Source of the DNA: Bacteroidota bacterium
GTDB lineage: Bacteria > Bacteroidota > Bacteroidia > Chitinophagales > Chitinophagaceae
Assembly: GCA_023409675.1 (NCBI GenBank)
Contig: JAEYRC010000190.1
Coordinates: 1 to 12,568, forward strand
Length of the DNA stretch: 12,568 nucleotides
Direction of reading: 5' to 3'
Position numbers and translations under genes: made by a program. The stretch's first letter is position 1, and each line of letters begins with the position of its first letter. Of this stretch, positions 1 through 7,552 are shown in pieces. A model generated the notes under the pieces. It searched no databases, was not told where the DNA came from, and saw nothing but the letters and a program-made list of their open reading frames with translations.

Positions 1-911
1 GTGTTCATGAACGGAACGTAATCTGCTTCTTTCCAGTGCAGGTTCCAAACAGCATGACCAGCGTTTTTATATAGGGTAAACCGGATATCGGCCCCCGCAT
101 TTTTTATGGTATTATAATAATTGGTCGCTTTTGTTGGTGATGGATTGTTATCCTTCATGCCTGTAGCAAACCAGATCGGCACATGTACAAACCCCGGAAT
201 GTTGGTGGTAGAACCGGTGGCGGCAGATGGGGCAATACCCGCAATATGCTGCGGATAGCCTCTGGCCATATTGTAAGCGGCGACTCCACCGGCAGATAAT
301 CCGGAAACCATTACCCGATCCCTGTCGAGGCGGGTGTATTTGGTCATAGAATCCACCAGTTTCAGCAGTGCATTGTATATAGTTGAAACGCCCACTCCGC
401 CCCAGTCGCCCCAGCATGAATTACCAGACAGCACCAATTGCGGATAAAGCAGAAATCCATCATATAAATTGTTATCCACGCGATCCTTGAACAACTGGGC
501 GCCCAGGGCCAGTTGTTTTTCATTATTATAAATACCACCATTCGGCGCACATCCAACCTCTCCTGCTCCATGAAAGAACAGCATCATCGGGTATTTTTTA
601 GAGGCGCTGTCGTTATTGATGTAGCTTCTGGGAAATTTCAGCCGGAAGGCGAATTTCCGACCATTATAATTGAAATAATAGGATTTGAAGGAACTGACGT
701 CCCAGCTGTTGCTTCCGGTACTTACACCATTTGTTGGTATATAAACAAACTTCTGTAACCCGGCCTTACTGGTATCAGGGCGTTCAGGACTACCCAATGG
801 TTTGGTTGCATCGTACTTAACTAAGGGGTCGGCCGGATTAAAAACATTCTGAGCCTGGGAGGAAGGTATGCACCATAACCCCATGAGCATAAGCAGTAAA
901 GTTATCTTCAT
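1..911 (-). CDS. Secreted alpha/beta-hydrolase esterase (feruloyl esterase / PHB depolymerase-like), 3' end outside window
   Basis: The reading frame is open from the ATG at 911 to the window edge, giving 303 residues without a stop; the C-terminus is missing. Residues 1-20 form a signal peptide ending SSQA, so the enzyme should act outside the cytoplasm. The alpha/beta-hydrolase signature is complete. There is an oxyanion-hole motif HGAGE (114-118), a nucleophile elbow GLSAGG with Ser206, a probable acid Asp254 in GMKDNNP, and a catalytic His286 in NAGHAVW. This arrangement is typical of secreted esterases of the polyhydroxybutyrate-depolymerase/feruloyl-esterase group, which cleave acyl or aryl esters on polysaccharides or polyesters. 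The substrate cannot be told from sequence. Bacteroidota homologues often carry further C-terminal domains (binding or sorting), which would lie beyond position 1. The gene is separated by 240 bases from the DUF819 gene upstream, so it may have its own promoter, although no clear TAnnTTTG element is seen. Confidence 0.85.
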   Translation of the reverse strand, partial: MKITLLLMLMGLWCIPSSQAQNVFNPADPLVKYDATKPLGSPERPDTSKAGLQKFVYIPTNGVSTGSNSWDVSSFKSYYFNYNGRKFAFRLKFPRSYINNDSASKKYPMMLFFHGAGEVGCAPNGGIYNNEKQLALGAQLFKDRVDNNLYDGFLLYPQLVLSGNSCWGDWGGVGVSTIYNALLKLVDSMTKYTRLDRDRVMVSGLSAGGVAAYNMARGYPQHIAGIAPSAATGSTTNIPGFVHVPIWFATGMKDNNPSPTKATNYYNTIKNAGADIRFTLYKNAGHAVWNLHWKEADYVPFMN

Positions 912-1151
912 AGTCAACTGTGTGGTATTTATAGATGGTTGTTTTCTTAAGGTCAAATTTTGAAACCAGACCGGAAGGCCTGAAATGAGGGAGTTTCGAA
1001 GGATGGATTGGGCAAATTGTCATAGGACAAAAATGATGCCCAAGCCTTACAAATGGTTTGACGTGAATGCACAGCAGTTGATTGCCAAATGATTAAGGCA
1101 AATTAAATTTCATTATTGACCATTCGGGCTACTACACCAGGCCCATAAAAA

Positions 1152-2414
1152 TCAGGAGAGGAGGCCGGATACCCACTGTAGCAACAGGCCACACAGGTAT
1201 CCACCATAGGTACCTACTGCATAACCCAAAACAGCCATCAATACACCCACCGGAGCCAGGTATTTATTGAATGCTGCAGCAACAATTGGCGCTGTAGCGG
1301 CTCCGCCAACATTGGCCTGGCTGCCTACAGCCACAAAGAAGAATGGAGCCCGGATCATTCGGGCTACCACGAACATGATCATAATATGGGTAAGTATCCA
1401 GATTAGTCCGGTCAGGAAAAATTTCGGGTTATTCAAAACAGCTTTAAGGTCCATATTCATTCCAATCGTTGCCACCAGAATATACAGGAATACACTGCCC
1501 ATTTTCGATGCTCCAATGGATTCCATCCTGCGTACACGGGTAAATGACAGTATCAGTCCAAAGGTGGTGGCCAATACCACAATCCAGAAAAATGAATTGG
1601 TCAGGGAATACTTCGCGGAGCCGGGAAAATTTTCAGTGAAAAATGGAACAATTCCGTCGGATAACAGATGCGCCAGTCCGGTTAAGCCCAGGGAAACCGC
1701 CAGCAAAAGAATTAATTCACGTGTACCTGTGGATTTTATTCCCCGACTTACTTCCACTTGTTCCATGCGTGTTTCGAGTTCCACAATCGCCCTGTTGTCG
1801 GCCTTTAGCCAGCGGTTAATTTTATTGCGCTGCTCCGCAGCAAATAATAAGATACCTGTCCATAAATTTCCGATCAAAATATCCACCGCGATCATCTGAC
1901 TGAACAGGTCTTTACTGGCCCCGAAAACTTCCAGTAAAGCCACCTGGTTGGCTCCACCACCGATCCAGCTTCCGGATATAGTGGCATATCCTCTCCAGGT
2001 TTCTTCACCGTTGAACGTTAGAGTTTCAGGAAAAGCTGCGCCGGTGATAAAAAAGGCCAGTGGTCCTCCGATCATAACTCCTGCTGTTCCGGCGAGGAAC
2101 ATGATCAGTGATTTACTGCCCAGCTTTCGGAGGGCAGCAATATCAATCCCGATAGTCAGTAAAATGAGACAGGCGGGAAGCAGCACCCTGGAGGCCACAC
2201 TATACAGTTGCGACTGACTTCCGTTAATAACATTAAATGTATTCAGCAAAGCAGGAATAAAGTAACACACCAGTACTGAAGGCACCACACCGTAAAATTT
2301 CTTCCAAAATGAATTGGAAGATCCGGCAGTGTAAAAAACAAAGCCCAGGATCAGCGCAAGAATTCCCAGTACAACGACATCATTGGTGATCAGCGGGGTT
2401 ATGTTTTCTTCCAT
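1152..2414 (-). CDS. DUF819 family (YjcL-like) integral membrane protein
   Basis: A 420-residue, very hydrophobic protein with roughly ten or more membrane segments and one charged cytoplasmic-type loop near residues 194-230. It matches my knowledge of the DUF819/YjcL family in full length and in two glycine-rich motifs, GSWIGGGANQVAL (148-160) and GSQANVGGAATAP (364-376). The two halves look like an internal duplication. Each has a segment resembling LLTIGIDIAAL (85-95) or VATIGMNMDLKAV (314-326), followed later by its GS..GG motif. This is the layout of secondary transporters with inverted repeats, so a transport role is likely, but the substrate is unknown. The start ATG lies 63 bases after the stop of the cytochrome lipoprotein gene on the same strand, and no promoter is obvious in that gap, so co-transcription is plausible. 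Confidence 0.88.
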   Translation of the reverse strand: MEENITPLITNDVVVLGILALILGFVFYTAGSSNSFWKKFYGVVPSVLVCYFIPALLNTFNVINGSQSQLYSVASRVLLPACLILLTIGIDIAALRKLGSKSLIMFLAGTAGVMIGGPLAFFITGAAFPETLTFNGEETWRGYATISGSWIGGGANQVALLEVFGASKDLFSQMIAVDILIGNLWTGILLFAAEQRNKINRWLKADNRAIVELETRMEQVEVSRGIKSTGTRELILLLAVSLGLTGLAHLLSDGIVPFFTENFPGSAKYSLTNSFFWIVVLATTFGLILSFTRVRRMESIGASKMGSVFLYILVATIGMNMDLKAVLNNPKFFLTGLIWILTHIMIMFVVARMIRAPFFFVAVGSQANVGGAATAPIVAAAFNKYLAPVGVLMAVLGYAVGTYGGYLCGLLLQWVSGLLS

Positions 2415-2477
2415 ACATTAATGCTTAAAAATTGGTGAATATAGGGAATACCTTCTAACTGTAACCGGGCTGGTCTT

Positions 2478-4778
2478 TCATTTTGAAGAAAATTCCTTTA
2501 GCAATTCCTCCTGTGTAAACGGATGCAGGCGACCTGAAAACTTGTTGCGGATTTTCCGTACCGCTTCCGGCTCAATTGACGGACTGGAATTCTGCCATGC
2601 CTTGCGTATAAAACTTAATAATTCCGCGATGTCTTCATCCGACAGTTGCTGATTATTACCTATCCCGGGCATCTCTCCAAACTGCTGTTCATTGTAGGTT
2701 TTTCCGGCAACAGTCACCGGCCCTTTCAGTCCAAAGAGCGTTATTGACATGAGTGCGGAGGGATTACCCGTCACCCATTCTGAATTATTCAGCGGAGGCG
2801 CTACAGCGGCTATCCCATTTCCATCAACCCCGTGGCAGCTTTGGCAGATGGTGGTATATAATTCATAACCCCGCGGAAACATATTCTGTACTTCTTTTTG
2901 CTTTTCGGCATTGATTTTTTTCGTTTGCTGCAGTTCCTGGCGGTTCAGTTCCCGAACGAATGACGAAGTGGTATCGGTTCGACTCAATCCCAGGCTGGAC
3001 AGCAACGCTTCTCCTGACCCCTTGTAATTATCCAGAATCGCACTGGCGAGGAAAATATCTTCCGGTGATTGTTTTAAAATTTTTTGAAAAATCTTTTGAG
3101 ACAAGGCGGTATTTTCTCCGGAATAAACTTTAGTGGCGAAAGCGATATAGGGATACAGCAGTTTATCGCTCCTGGGTATGAAGTTCTCCAGTGCATTGAC
3201 TATTTTTTGTGCGGCAAAATGTTTTCCTGAGGATGCCAGTATCGTTAGCACCTGCCGTTGAATCCTTATATCGGAATGATAAAGCAGCGGGAGGAGCTTA
3301 TCTTTTTGAAGCTGATCCAATCCTTCCAGGGTCCACAGGGCATGTATTATGGCCAATGGATTGGAAGAGGTGCTAATCAGTTCATGTAAGGCAGGCAGTG
3401 CACGCAAGTCACGACGGTCGATCAGCAGTTGCTGTGCCTTATCGCGAATCCAGCCATTCGGATGCGCAAGCATGAGAACCAGTGAATCGGTGGCATCCGG
3501 CATGATGGGTAACTGCGGTGTAGTGTTCTGCGGAATTATTTTATAGATCCTGCCGCAGTTGAGCGGAGCAGAAAGCTTACGTTGCGCGATCTGCTCTTTC
3601 AAATAAGGCGTAAGGTAGGTTACATGCTGAATGATGCCGCGGTACATATCCGTCAGGTATAACGCGCCTTCCGGGCTGTTATACAGGGTAACCGGCCTGA
3701 ACCGCTCATCGGTTGATGCCAGGAATTCGTATCCCTGATATGCCTGTCGCCCCTCCACCCGGTTACCATTCTCTGTTAAAATATTCCTTTTGATCAGGTT
3801 GGCTGAAGGCTCCGCAACGAACGCATTTCCACTAAAGGCACTATCGAATAGATCACCACGGTAGATCACCGGACCGCTCGCTGCAGTAAAATTGATAAGG
3901 CGCAAGCTGTCATCAAGAATGTTTTCCTGGTATCCCCTGTTCACTCCGGGTGTGGGCGCAGCCGGGTAAACCCTGTTGTCGGGTACAATCCGCTCGTTAT
4001 ATCCATGAAGTTTAGCTATGCTATGCGTACCACCGGAAAAGGCGGGCGGGAAGAAATCACCCAGCAGGTTCTGACTGTTATTGTTATAAAACAACCTCCC
4101 CTGATCATCCTGCGAAATTCCCCATTGACCCCGCAGGAGCGTTTTTTCAATAATCCATTGCCCGTTACGAAACCGGTATCTACGGGTCGACTCGCCGTTA
4201 TAGATCCAGTTATCCATGGCACGGTAAAGAGTATTCGGTTGATGCTCAACGTTACCACCAACAGCATATTCCGGATCCACCAGCGTTTTATTTACGGGCC
4301 GGTCGTCCTGAATTTCAACGAACCACAGGTTGGGTGGTTCGGCGATAAGCAGCCCGTTATTGATAAAACATATCGCCCGCGGCATTACCAGCGAATCCAT
4401 AAAAACCTTCCGCGTATCCATAATTCCATCACCAGTGGTATCAGAAAGTATCACAATTCTGCCCTGTGGCAGGTCTTCACCAGTACCCAGCGTATCGGGC
4501 ATATAGCTGGTCATTTCCACCACCCACAGTCGGTTTCTGGTATCAAATTGAAGCGCGACAGGAGCGATAACCAGGGGTTCAGCGGCTACCAGTTTGACCT
4601 CAAAACCGCTGACCAGCTTCATCCGTTCCATGCTTTCCTGCGGACTATAAACCGGAGCTTCTCCATCACGGGATGCATCGGAATCTTTATTGATAGTATT
4701 CTGGCAGGCTGAAAAAATTGATCCGGTAAGCAGGATGATTGCGGCATATCCTTTCAAAAAAATCAAACATTTATTCAT
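2478..4778 (-). CDS. Lipoprotein with sorbosone-dehydrogenase-like propeller, HEAT repeats and C-terminal cytochrome c
   Basis: A 766-residue protein. The N-terminus is a lipoprotein signal with FSAC placing the lipid-modified Cys at 25, so it should be anchored in an outer or periplasm-facing membrane. Residues about 50-415 form a PVC-type membrane-bound-dehydrogenase / sorbosone-dehydrogenase-like beta-propeller. Telling segments are GFEVKLVAAEPLVIAPVA, the Asp-rich DTTGDGIMDTRK, and PEGALYLTDMYRGIIQH. Residues about 425-600 are helical HEAT-like repeats (for example HPNGWIRDKAQQLL and HSDIRIQRQVLTIL). The C-terminal part is a mono-heme cytochrome c with CQSCH at 645-649 and a probable distal ligand Met703 in GEMPGIG. 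This domain order is known from Planctomycetes, Verrucomicrobia and Bacteroidota. It implies oxidation of a sugar or alcohol with electron transfer to heme, but the substrate is not known and catalysis is inferred. The gene is divergent from the START-domain gene. Confidence 0.9.
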   Translation of the reverse strand: MNKCLIFLKGYAAIILLTGSIFSACQNTINKDSDASRDGEAPVYSPQESMERMKLVSGFEVKLVAAEPLVIAPVALQFDTRNRLWVVEMTSYMPDTLGTGEDLPQGRIVILSDTTGDGIMDTRKVFMDSLVMPRAICFINNGLLIAEPPNLWFVEIQDDRPVNKTLVDPEYAVGGNVEHQPNTLYRAMDNWIYNGESTRRYRFRNGQWIIEKTLLRGQWGISQDDQGRLFYNNNSQNLLGDFFPPAFSGGTHSIAKLHGYNERIVPDNRVYPAAPTPGVNRGYQENILDDSLRLINFTAASGPVIYRGDLFDSAFSGNAFVAEPSANLIKRNILTENGNRVEGRQAYQGYEFLASTDERFRPVTLYNSPEGALYLTDMYRGIIQHVTYLTPYLKEQIAQRKLSAPLNCGRIYKIIPQNTTPQLPIMPDATDSLVLMLAHPNGWIRDKAQQLLIDRRDLRALPALHELISTSSNPLAIIHALWTLEGLDQLQKDKLLPLLYHSDIRIQRQVLTILASSGKHFAAQKIVNALENFIPRSDKLLYPYIAFATKVYSGENTALSQKIFQKILKQSPEDIFLASAILDNYKGSGEALLSSLGLSRTDTTSSFVRELNRQELQQTKKINAEKQKEVQNMFPRGYELYTTICQSCHGVDGNGIAAVAPPLNNSEWVTGNPSALMSITLFGLKGPVTVAGKTYNEQQFGEMPGIGNNQQLSDEDIAELLSFIRKAWQNSSPSIEPEAVRKIRNKFSGRLHPFTQEELLKEFSSK

Positions 4779-4860
4779 CAGGCGATGAAATTAGCGCTAA
4801 AAATGATAGGGGAAAACATCCTGCCGGGGATAATTCAAACGGAAATTCGGCTTATAGAAA

Positions 4861-4888
4861 TTGATCTGTTCCTGCCCTTATAATTTTG
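4861..4888 (+). promoter_or_regulatory. Bacteroidota-type promoter for the START/DUF1415 operon
   Basis: TAATTTTG at 4881-4888 matches the Bacteroidota -7 consensus TAnnTTTG exactly. A TTG at 4861-4863 sits 17 bases upstream, at the short end of the accepted 17-23 base spacing. Transcription would begin near 4894-4896, only about ten bases before the ATG at 4904. This supports that ATG as the start and makes a start at the upstream TTG (4886) impossible on this transcript. It is predicted from pattern only. Confidence 0.6.
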
Positions 4889-4903
4889 GTAATTTGCATC
4901 GTT

Positions 4904-5281
4904 ATGAAAGATTATAAGAAATATGTGGTTCTACCCGCAGATCCGGAAGAGGTTTACCGTGCGCTTACCTATGCACCCACCATTCGCTTATGGACCGGCG
5001 AGCCTGCAGAAATGACTACCGAGCCAGGTTCCGAATTTTCACTTTGGGATGGCAGCATTGTAGGCCGCAACCTCGAATTTGAAGAAGGCCGGAAAATTGT
5101 TCAACAGTGGTATTTTGGCGACCAGGAAGAGGAATCAAGGGTGACGATTCTATTACATCCGCACAAACAAGGCACCTCCCTGGAACTTCGGCACACCAAT
5201 ATTCCGGATGAGGATTTTGATGATATTGTGGAAGGATGGAATGATAATTATTTTGCCTCCCTGATCGATTTTTACAGTTAA
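4904..5281 (+). CDS. START/Bet v1-like (AHSA1/SRPBCC) domain protein
   Basis: A 125-residue cytoplasmic protein with the whole length taken up by one SRPBCC fold. It has an N-terminal strand KKYVVLPADPEEVYRALT, a WTGEP segment, and strands GSEFSLWDGSIVGRNLEFE and KIVQQWYF. A long C-terminal helix follows the motif HTNIPDEDFDDIVEGW. This is the pattern of small AHSA1/YndB-type START proteins, which bind hydrophobic ligands or assist partner proteins; the ligand here is unknown. I chose the ATG at 4904 over an in-frame TTG at 4886. It begins with MKDYKKY, a usual family start, and the promoter overlaps the TTG. The stop is 4 bases before the DUF1415 ATG, so the two genes are almost certainly one operon. 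Confidence 0.85.
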   Translation: MKDYKKYVVLPADPEEVYRALTYAPTIRLWTGEPAEMTTEPGSEFSLWDGSIVGRNLEFEEGRKIVQQWYFGDQEEESRVTILLHPHKQGTSLELRHTNIPDEDFDDIVEGWNDNYFASLIDFYS

Positions 5282-5285
5282 TAGT

Positions 5286-5837
5286 ATGGAAGAGAGCAGT
5301 ATTATAGAGCATACGAAAAACTGGCTGAGGGATGTAGTGATCGGTTGTAATTTTTGTCCATTTGCCGGCAGGGAATTCAAACGCGAAACCATCCGTTATA
5401 CTGTTGTACAACATTCAGACAGGGAAAAAATTCTTCAAACGCTTGCGCTGGAACTGGAACGATTGAATAATTATCCCGCTATTGAAACCACGCTGATCAT
5501 TATACCCGAAAACTTTGAGGATTTTTACAGTTATCTCGACCTGGTATCTTTATCGGAAATGCTTATCGAACGGGAAGGGTACGAGGGGATTTACCAGGTT
5601 GCCAGTTTTCACCCCAATTATTTATTTGCAGGGTCTTCCGAAAATGACGCTTCTAATTATACCAACCGTTCCCCCTACCCTATGCTACATCTGTTGAGAG
5701 AAGAAAGCATAAGCAAAGCGCTGGAATCTTATTCTCATCCCGAAGCTATTCCGGAGCGGAACATAGAATTTGCGAATCGTAAGGGTTTGCAGTACATGCA
5801 GGCACTCCGACAAGCCTGCCTCAGGGCATTAGAATAA
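5286..5837 (+). CDS. DUF1415 family protein
   Basis: A 183-residue soluble protein covering the whole DUF1415 family. Family hallmarks are the Cys pair in VIGCNFCPFA (Cys21 and Cys24), the central VASFHPNYLFAG, and DASNYTNRSPYPMLHLLRE. The biochemical role of DUF1415 is not established. The conserved CxxC near the N-terminus and the conserved His suggest possible metal or redox chemistry, but that is inference. It has no signal peptide or membrane segment. It lies 4 bases after the START-domain gene and probably depends on the same promoter. The gene ends convergently with the small secreted-peptide gene on the other strand across 66 bases, in which I found no convincing terminator hairpin. 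Confidence 0.9.
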   Translation: MEESSIIEHTKNWLRDVVIGCNFCPFAGREFKRETIRYTVVQHSDREKILQTLALELERLNNYPAIETTLIIIPENFEDFYSYLDLVSLSEMLIEREGYEGIYQVASFHPNYLFAGSSENDASNYTNRSPYPMLHLLREESISKALESYSHPEAIPERNIEFANRKGLQYMQALRQACLRALE

Positions 5838-5903
5838 AAAAAGACAAACCCGAAACGGATCTGCCTTAATTTTACGAGGGTCGAATAATTATTAAAGATT
5901 AAA

Positions 5904-6110
5904 TCAGTAAGCCGGAATTCCGGTTAATGATAATGTATCCGGAATATCAGGGATATCTGTTGTATCTCTTTTTGGGATGGTATCTCTTTCAGGAATGGTG
6001 TCCTGAACAGCGTTAAAGTTGGCTGGAACGACCACCTGCTGTGTTGTTCCGGCAATTACAAAACTCAATATCCCAAATGCAATTCCAGCGGATAAGATTA
6101 TACGTTTCAT
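5904..6110 (-). CDS. Small exported protein with Thr/Asp/Pro-rich repetitive tail
   Basis: A 68-residue protein starting at the ATG at 6110. An in-frame ATG at 6143 would add 11 residues before the signal peptide and is less likely. Residues 1-21 (MKRI, then a hydrophobic run ending FVIAG) look like a signal peptide or N-terminal anchor. The mature part is short and low in complexity, with imperfect repeats DTIPERDTIPKRDT followed by DIPDIPDTL. I do not recognise a family. Such short exported Asp/Thr/Pro peptides occur in Bacteroidota without known function. Reality as a gene is supported by the clean signal peptide and start context, not by homology. Confidence 0.6.
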   Translation of the reverse strand: MKRIILSAGIAFGILSFVIAGTTQQVVVPANFNAVQDTIPERDTIPKRDTTDIPDIPDTLSLTGIPAY

Positions 6111-6240
6111 GATGTTAGATTTTAATGTGAGAAATATCATCATTCTACGTGATCCGGGTTATCGGTTTTCAGTCGCCTGAAATATCGTTACTGGAGGTAC
6201 GGGATATATAGAATAAGAATCATGCCAATATCTTCCAGGC

Positions 6241-6360
6241 TTAATTACACTGTCCTAAAAGAGCATATATAATAATAAAAACGATTATTGTACCAAAACA
6301 TCCACCACCAAGTTTTTTCGCTCCATATCCGGCAATCAGCGCCCTGAATAATTTGTTCAT
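6241..6360 (-). CDS. 39-residue single-span membrane protein (glycine-rich)
   Basis: The ATG at 6360 opens a complete 39-codon frame ending in TAA at 6241. The product begins MNKLFRALIAGYGAKKLGGG, continues CFGTIIVFIIIYALLGQ, and ends CN. It has a short basic amphipathic N-terminus, a GAKKLGGGC turn, then one hydrophobic span of about 15 residues. That order suggests a membrane-inserted miniprotein with the basic part in the cytoplasm. The composition is far from random for AT-rich intergenic DNA. I have an impression of similar GAKKLGGGCFGTI proteins in other Bacteroidota but cannot confirm it here. The function is unknown. A 13-base palindrome lies 18 bases upstream of the start. Confidence 0.7.
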   Translation of the reverse strand: MNKLFRALIAGYGAKKLGGGCFGTIIVFIIIYALLGQCN

Positions 6361-6377
6361 TTTATAAATTTTTTATT

Positions 6378-6390
6378 GATTGTAACAATC
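6378..6390. repeat. 13-base palindrome upstream of the 39-residue gene
   Basis: GATTGTAACAATC is a perfect inverted repeat, with 6-base arms around a single A. It lies in the 5' region of the small membrane-protein gene, about 18 bases from its ATG, in otherwise AT-rich DNA. It could be a regulator-binding site. The arms are too tight (1-base loop) to make a useful RNA hairpin. A chance occurrence is possible. Confidence 0.35.
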
Positions 6391-6533
6391 CCGTTAAATT
6401 TCATGCCAACCCTGAAATTCAGCAAACCGGGGAATGGCAGTTTTTAGGAAAGGCTGCAGGAGCAAGGTGATGCACGCGGATGGGAAAAGCAGGTGTGCAC
6501 TGAAAAGATTCGGCGGAAGTTCTGTAGAAGCGG

Positions 6534-6833
6534 TTATTCACCTTTATACCAGATATCTTCAAACAGGTCGGGATATTTTTTAAACTGCCCATACACAAAT
6601 GGGCAGAGTGGTTTCACTTTCAGGCCCTGCTGTTTCGAATAGGCTTTCATGGCGCTGAGTAAGGTTTTGGCAAGCCCTCTTCCTTCCGCTTCAGGTTTTA
6701 CTTCCGTATGATAGATCGTCATCAGGTTATCAGCAAGGCCAACCTCCATCTCCGCAACTTCCACTTCATCATCTATAATTACAAATTTGGAGCGTCCGTT
6801 ACGGGAGGGTAATAATTTCACCGCGTCTTCCAT
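6534..6833 (-). CDS. GNAT-like N-acetyltransferase (YidJ/YjdJ-type small acetyltransferase)
   Basis: A 99-residue protein from the ATG at 6833. An in-frame ATG at 6881 would add 16 residues (beginning MFRELLVNFHF) that do not fit the family, so I prefer the shorter form. It belongs to the short GNAT_like group. A strand pair KFVIIDDEVEVAEMEV is followed by LMTIYHTEVKPEAEGRGLA (39-57), whose EGRGLA is the acetyl-CoA pyrophosphate-binding loop. Next come a helix and the family-typical end LCPFVYGQFKKYPDLFEDI. The substrate is unknown; related proteins are thought to acetylate small molecules or protein amines. The gene lies alone, 120 bases downstream of the 69-residue gene on the same strand. 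Confidence 0.85.
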   Translation of the reverse strand: MEDAVKLLPSRNGRSKFVIIDDEVEVAEMEVGLADNLMTIYHTEVKPEAEGRGLAKTLLSAMKAYSKQQGLKVKPLCPFVYGQFKKYPDLFEDIWYKGE

Positions 6834-6953
6834 AAAAGTGAATTGTATAAAATGAAAATTTACTAAAAGTTCTCTAAACAAAGCGGCAAAATTTGTCGAA
6901 ATCCGATCAGCGATTGGGTTAACCCTTCAACGGGGATTGTTGCTTTGCTACGA

Positions 6954-7163
6954 TTAGTCCAGGATAGCGCAATCAAAACCGACCCGTTCCACAATTCCTC
7001 TTACCATTTCGGTTTGGAAATTATGTCCTTCGATTCGCAAAATTTTATCGCAGTCCTGAAGATCAAAATTGATCCGGCATCCCGGAAAGCGATGGTTTAG
7101 CAAATCCAGGATCCGGCTTGCTGAAAAATCATCTTCGATATTGGTTTTAAATACTTCAATCAT
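6954..7163 (-). CDS. Small HMA-like (ferredoxin-fold) conserved protein
   Basis: A 69-residue protein starting MIEVFKTN. The predicted order of elements is beta-alpha-beta-beta-alpha-beta: EVFKTN, a helix over about 11-25, RINFDLQD, KILRIEG, a helix over about 50-62, then CAILD. This is the ferredoxin-like fold of heavy-metal-associated domains, and similar short proteins are common in Bacteroidota. The metal-binding CxxC of true copper chaperones is absent: the cysteines at 29, 38 and 65 are scattered. A metal role should therefore not be assumed. I do not know the function. The stop is followed by 120 noncoding bases before the acetyltransferase gene. Confidence 0.7.
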   Translation of the reverse strand: MIEVFKTNIEDDFSASRILDLLNHRFPGCRINFDLQDCDKILRIEGHNFQTEMVRGIVERVGFDCAILD

Positions 7164-7552
7164 ATACGCTCATTAAAATATTGTCAGACATCATACTAAT
7201 TCTCCTGCCATTAGAATGATAATAGGATCACTGAAATGCTATCATCAGTCGTATTGACAATCGATCAAAGCAATCCGTTGCGCTTCCAATGCTTCCTGTT
7301 GCCGGTAAGCGCATTCCTCTTCTACCACAATGGCACTATCAAATCTGCAAAGTATTCAGTTACGGTTAGACCTTAACGTTATACCGGGCATGTTTTGCTT
7401 TATGGTGCAAATTAAGCTGGTCCGCTGTTCAGCACAGGATGCAGAAAAGACAAGAAAAGGGGGGATTATTGCCAAACTTTTCTTCAGGCTACGGTAGCGG
7501 GTCAACCGGTTAGTAGATTAAGTGTATTTAGGGTGTGAGTAATATAAACAGC
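7164..7552. other. 389-base intergenic stretch, no confident gene
   Basis: I see no RNA gene, repeat or convincing promoter here. The only protein-like signal is a minus-strand open frame at 7245-7355. It has 36 codons between two TGA stops and no ATG. Its only usual start is a GTG at 7328, which would give 27 residues beginning VVEEECAYRQQEA. It may be a gene remnant or chance. The rest is AT-leaning sequence, including a purine-rich run near 7443-7466. Confidence 0.5.

Noticed and set aside
1084..1106. Weak hairpin (TTGCC / GGCAA) between the esterase and DUF819 genes
   Set aside because: The stem is only five bases with a ten-base loop, and no T-run follows on the minus strand, so it is not supported as a terminator.
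1267..1899. 210-codon plus-strand open frame
   Set aside because: It is the antisense shadow of the DUF819 gene, and its product resembles no family.
4005..4712. 235-codon plus-strand open frame
   Set aside because: It lies wholly antisense to the cytochrome lipoprotein gene, whose domains and motifs are unmistakable. The translation has no recognisable domain and is rich in residues expected from a reversed frame.
4886..4903. Upstream in-frame TTG start for the START-domain gene
   Set aside because: It falls inside the -7 promoter element and before the predicted transcription start, and the added residues do not fit the family.
6434..6583. Plus-strand 49-codon open frame with ATG
   Set aside because: Half overlaps the acetyltransferase gene in antisense, and the product has no plausible fold or signal.
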